Shown here: one piece after another, positions 13,511 through 16,674 of the stretch
How positions within the stretch are numbered: position 1 is the stretch's first letter
How the letters are laid out: every line of letters begins with the position of its first letter
Assembly: GCA_947629805.1 (NCBI GenBank)
Contig: CANRFE010000014.1
Coordinates: 1-16,674 of the forward strand
Direction: 5' to 3'
Length of the DNA stretch: 16,674 nucleotides
DNA from: an uncultured Clostridia bacterium
Lineage (GTDB): Bacteria > Bacillota > Clostridia > TANB77 > CAG-508
Notes under the pieces: generated by a model
Databases searched by the model: none
Told to the model about the DNA's origin: nothing
The model's input: only the letters and a program-made list of their open reading frames with translations
Position numbers and translations under genes: made by a program

Positions 13511-16500
13511 ATGTCAAATTTTGTTCATTTACATGTTCATAGTGAATATAGTTTACTAGATGGAGCAAATCGCATTAAAGATATTCCCCTTATTGCAAAA
13601 GAATTAGGGATGAATGCAATTGCTATTACAGACCATGGTGCCATGTTTGGTGTAATTGATTTTTATAAAGCATGCAAAGCAAATGGAATAAAGCCAATTA
13701 TAGGGTGTGAAGTATATGTAGCCCCTCGAACAAGACATGACAAAGATGCCACTTTAGATAGTAAATATAATCATTTAATATTGCTTGCTAAAGACAAACA
13801 AGGTTACCAAAATTTATCCAAATTAGTTTCTTTAAGTTATACAGAAGGATTCTATTATAAGCCACGTATCGATAAAGAAATCCTTACCAAGTATCATGAG
13901 GGGTTAGTATGTTGTAGTGCTTGTTTAGCAGGAGAAGTGAACCAAGCTATTTTAAATAAGGACATGGAAGAAGCAAAAAGAGTAGCTTTATGGTTTAAAG
14001 ATTTATTCCAAGACGACTATTATTTAGAAATTCAAAATAATGGGGTAAAAGAACAAATACTAGTTAATCAAAAGTTAATAGAATTATCCAAAGAGCTTCA
14101 TATTCCACTTGTTGCAACTAATGATGCACATTATGCAAGAAGAGAGGATGCTTATAACCATGAAGTACTATTGTGCATTCAAACAGGTAAGAAAATGTCA
14201 GATGAAGATAGAATGCGTTTTGATACAGACGAATTATACATTAAATCACCAGAAGAAATGAGTTTGTATTTTTCTAATGTGCCAGAAGCGATTGAAAACA
14301 CTGTCAAAATTGCAGAAAAGTGCAACGTAGAATTTGAATTTGGCCATACCATTCTTCCTAATTATGATGTGCCAGAAGGGTATAAAACCCACTATGATTA
14401 TATAGAACATTTAACAAAAGAAGGGCTAATTAAGCGTTACGGAAAAGAAAATGGCACTTATGAAGAACTTCCCGAAGAAATTAGAAAAAGAGCAGAATAT
14501 GAATTAGGCGTCATTCAAAAAATGGGCTATGTAGATTATTTCTTAATTGTATGGGACTATATCAATTTTGCCAAAACGCATGCTATTCCAGTAGGACCTG
14601 GGCGTGGTTCAGGAGCAGGTTCTATTGTAGCCTACGCAATTGGTATTACCGACATTGACCCATTAAAATATAATTTACTATTTGAGCGTTTCTTAAATCC
14701 AGAAAGAATTAGTATGCCCGACTTTGACGTTGACTTTTGTTATGAAAAAAGAGATAAAGTCATTGAATATGTATGTAAAAAATATGGTTATGACCATGTA
14801 TCCCAAATTATTACTTTTGGTACAATGGCTGCTAAAATGGTCATTCGAGATGTAGCAAGAGTACTAGATGTTCCTTATGCAGAAGCAGATAAACTAGCAA
14901 GAATGATTCCAAACGAAATTCATATTACCATAAAAAAAGCAATGGAACAAAACAGAGAACTTCGAGAGCTATATGAAACCGATGCAGAAATAAAAAAATT
15001 ATTAGATATTGCTATGGCTTTAGAAGGTATGCCACGACAAGCATCTACGCATGCCTGTGGAATTGTTATTACGAAAGAACCAGTTGATACCTATGTTCCT
15101 TTGTATGTAAGAGAGGGTACCATATCCACTCAATTTATTATGACTACCCTAGAAGAGCTAGGACTTTTGAAAATGGACTTCTTGGGCTTAAGAACCCTAA
15201 CAGTTATTCAAGATACTATAGATTTAGTGAAAAAGAATCGAAATATAGAAGTAGTATTTGATGAAAATAGGAGTGATCCGAAAGTATATAAACTATGGCA
15301 AGAGGGAAATTCCGTTGGTATTTTTCAATTTGAAAGCCAAGGTATGACCAACTTCATGAAAGAATTAAAACCAGATAGTTTGGAAGATATTATTGCAGGG
15401 GTGTCTTTGTATCGCCCAGGACCAATGGACCAAATTCCAAGATATATTGCCAATAAAAAGGATCCAGAACATGCGGTTTATACGCACCCAGCCCTAAAAC
15501 CAATCTTAGAAGTAACCTATGGCTGTATGGTTTACCAAGAACAAGTAATGCAAATTGTACGTGACTTAGCAGGTTACTCTTTAGGAAGAGCAGATTTAGT
15601 GCGTCGTGCCATGGGAAAGAAAAAATTAGATGTGATGGCAAAAGAAAGAGAAATTTTTATTCATGGACAAGTAGATGAAGAAGGAAACGTAGTAGTTCCA
15701 GGTTGTGTAAGAAATGGCATTGAGGAAAAAAGTGCGAATACCATATTTGATGAAATGGCAGAATTTGCAAAATACGCATTTAACAAATCGCATGCAGCAG
15801 CCTATGCGGTAGTTTCTTACCAAACTGCTTACTTAAAAGCCTACTATCCAGAAGAATTTATGGCAGCTACCTTAAATAGCTTTTTAGGAAATTTAGGAAA
15901 AGTACCCTATTACATAGAAGAATGTAAACGTTTAAACATTGAAATATTAAAACCAGACATCAATAAAAGTAATACCAAATTTACCGTCGATAATGGAAAA
16001 ATTCGATTTGGTATGGGAAGTATTAAAAACGTGGGAACCTCAGCAGTTGATGCTATTGTAGAAGAAAGAACAAAAAACGGAGAATACAAAAGTTTTACCG
16101 ATTTTTGTGAAAGAATTCACGAAGAAGCGGTCAACAAAAAATGTATTGAAAGTTTAATAAAAGCAGGATGTTTTGATGAATTTGAACAAACCAGAAGTAC
16201 TTTAATGGCATCCTTTGAAGAAATTTTAGATTCTATTTCGGATGCTTCTAAAAAGAATTTCAAAGGACAGGTTTCTATGTTTGATTTAGGAGGCTTTACA
16301 AATGTAGAAAACGCGTCTAACAACGAAGAAAGTGACTTAGAAAAGTTAAAATATAATTACCATACCTTAAAAGAGTATTCCGAAAAAGAATTGTTATCTA
16401 TGGAAAAAGAAATGTTAGGTCTTTATATTTCAGGACATCCATTAGCAGGCATAAAAGAACAAATAGAAAAACTAACAAATATTAATACTTTAGCCATAAG

Positions 16501-16674
16501 AGAAGGGCTAGACGAATTAGAACAAACAGGAAAATTTCCATTGCAAGATGGGCAAACGGTAAAATTTGCAGGCATTATAAATAGCATTAAAAAGAAATAT
16601 ACAAAAAATAATAAAATTATGGCATTTATAAACGTAGAAGATTTATACGGCAACATGGAAATCATTGCATTTGA
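13511..16674 (+). CDS. dnaE: DNA polymerase III alpha subunit, partial at the 3' edge
   Basis: The frame is open from ATG 13511 to the window end, 1054 codons, about 90 percent of a usual DnaE. It is the C-family polymerase that extends DNA at the fork. Domains in order are the PHP domain (1 to about 280), with FVHLHVHSEYSLLDG and retained putative metal ligands H8, H10, D17, H42, E67 and H88; the palm, with PGRGSGAGS at 363-371, the catalytic pair D404 and D406 in PDFDVDF, and D556 in MDFLGLRTLT as third acidic residue; the fingers and tandem HhH region with FNKSHAAAYAVVSYQTA; and, near the edge, the OB fold (about 1016-1054, VKFAGIINSIKKKYT). It is DnaE, not PolC, since no internal 3'-5' exonuclease is inserted. 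Intact PHP ligands suggest Mn/Zn-dependent proofreading, as in Thermus. The ribosome binding site is AAAGGAAG. Confidence 0.97.
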   Translation, partial: MSNFVHLHVHSEYSLLDGANRIKDIPLIAKELGMNAIAITDHGAMFGVIDFYKACKANGIKPIIGCEVYVAPRTRHDKDATLDSKYNHLILLAKDKQGYQNLSKLVSLSYTEGFYYKPRIDKEILTKYHEGLVCCSACLAGEVNQAILNKDMEEAKRVALWFKDLFQDDYYLEIQNNGVKEQILVNQKLIELSKELHIPLVATNDAHYARREDAYNHEVLLCIQTGKKMSDEDRMRFDTDELYIKSPEEMSLYFSNVPEAIENTVKIAEKCNVEFEFGHTILPNYDVPEGYKTHYDYIEHLTKEGLIKRYGKENGTYEELPEEIRKRAEYELGVIQKMGYVDYFLIVWDYINFAKTHAIPVGPGRGSGAGSIVAYAIGITDIDPLKYNLLFERFLNPERISMPDFDVDFCYEKRDKVIEYVCKKYGYDHVSQIITFGTMAAKMVIRDVARVLDVPYAEADKLARMIPNEIHITIKKAMEQNRELRELYETDAEIKKLLDIAMALEGMPRQASTHACGIVITKEPVDTYVPLYVREGTISTQFIMTTLEELGLLKMDFLGLRTLTVIQDTIDLVKKNRNIEVVFDENRSDPKVYKLWQEGNSVGIFQFESQGMTNFMKELKPDSLEDIIAGVSLYRPGPMDQIPRYIANKKDPEHAVYTHPALKPILEVTYGCMVYQEQVMQIVRDLAGYSLGRADLVRRAMGKKKLDVMAKEREIFIHGQVDEEGNVVVPGCVRNGIEEKSANTIFDEMAEFAKYAFNKSHAAAYAVVSYQTAYLKAYYPEEFMAATLNSFLGNLGKVPYYIEECKRLNIEILKPDINKSNTKFTVDNGKIRFGMGSIKNVGTSAVDAIVEERTKNGEYKSFTDFCERIHEEAVNKKCIESLIKAGCFDEFEQTRSTLMASFEEILDSISDASKKNFKGQVSMFDLGGFTNVENASNNEESDLEKLKYNYHTLKEYSEKELLSMEKEMLGLYISGHPLAGIKEQIEKLTNINTLAIREGLDELEQTGKFPLQDGQTVKFAGIINSIKKKYTKNNKIMAFINVEDLYGNMEIIAF

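Noticed and set aside
15390..15823. Antisense frames within dnaE
   Set aside because: They have no ribosome binding site or known domain and mirror the well-conserved dnaE coding strand.

Overview
The window is A+T-rich, tightly packed and all on the + strand. It reads like a chromosomal segment of a low-GC Bacillota, most likely a clostridial anaerobe. The reasons are a T-box leader on pheST, a short iscR-iscS-iscU type cluster, a DUF4358/MBOAT/DHHW surface cassette typical of Clostridia, sigma-A promoters with extended -10 elements, and AAGGAGG-type ribosome binding sites. TGG is used for Trp and nearly all stops are TAA, so the standard bacterial code applies. No tRNA, rRNA, CRISPR array, prophage or insertion-sequence transposase was seen.

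Region 1 (1-3629): the 3' end of a T-box riboswitch, then pheS and pheT, the two subunits of phenylalanyl-tRNA synthetase. A roughly 106-bp hairpin-rich repeat element sits between the two genes. Region 2 (3638-6463): a promoter, a flavin-reductase-like protein and an IscR-like Rrf2 regulator, closed by a terminator. A strong promoter carrying two copies of a 21-bp palindrome follows and drives iscS (cysteine desulfurase) and iscU (Fe-S scaffold). Region 3 (6474-11375): a DUF4358 membrane-anchored protein, an MBOAT O-acyltransferase, a DHHW/AlgJ-like partner, a TspO/MBR membrane protein and a secreted GH3 beta-N-acetylhexosaminidase. Together they look like a cell-envelope module. Region 4 (11401-13455): a MATE efflux transporter whose C-terminus runs into a cytidylate-kinase-like domain. 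That domain is broken by a frameshift inside its P-loop. A strong terminator follows. Region 5 (13470-16674): dnaE, the replicative DNA polymerase III alpha subunit, cut off by the window edge.

Most of this is housekeeping and I see no clear new multi-gene system. The items most worth a second look are the structured element between pheS and pheT, the paired operators at the iscS promoter, and the MATE/cytidylate-kinase fusion with a deletion-type lesion at an 8-bp microhomology.
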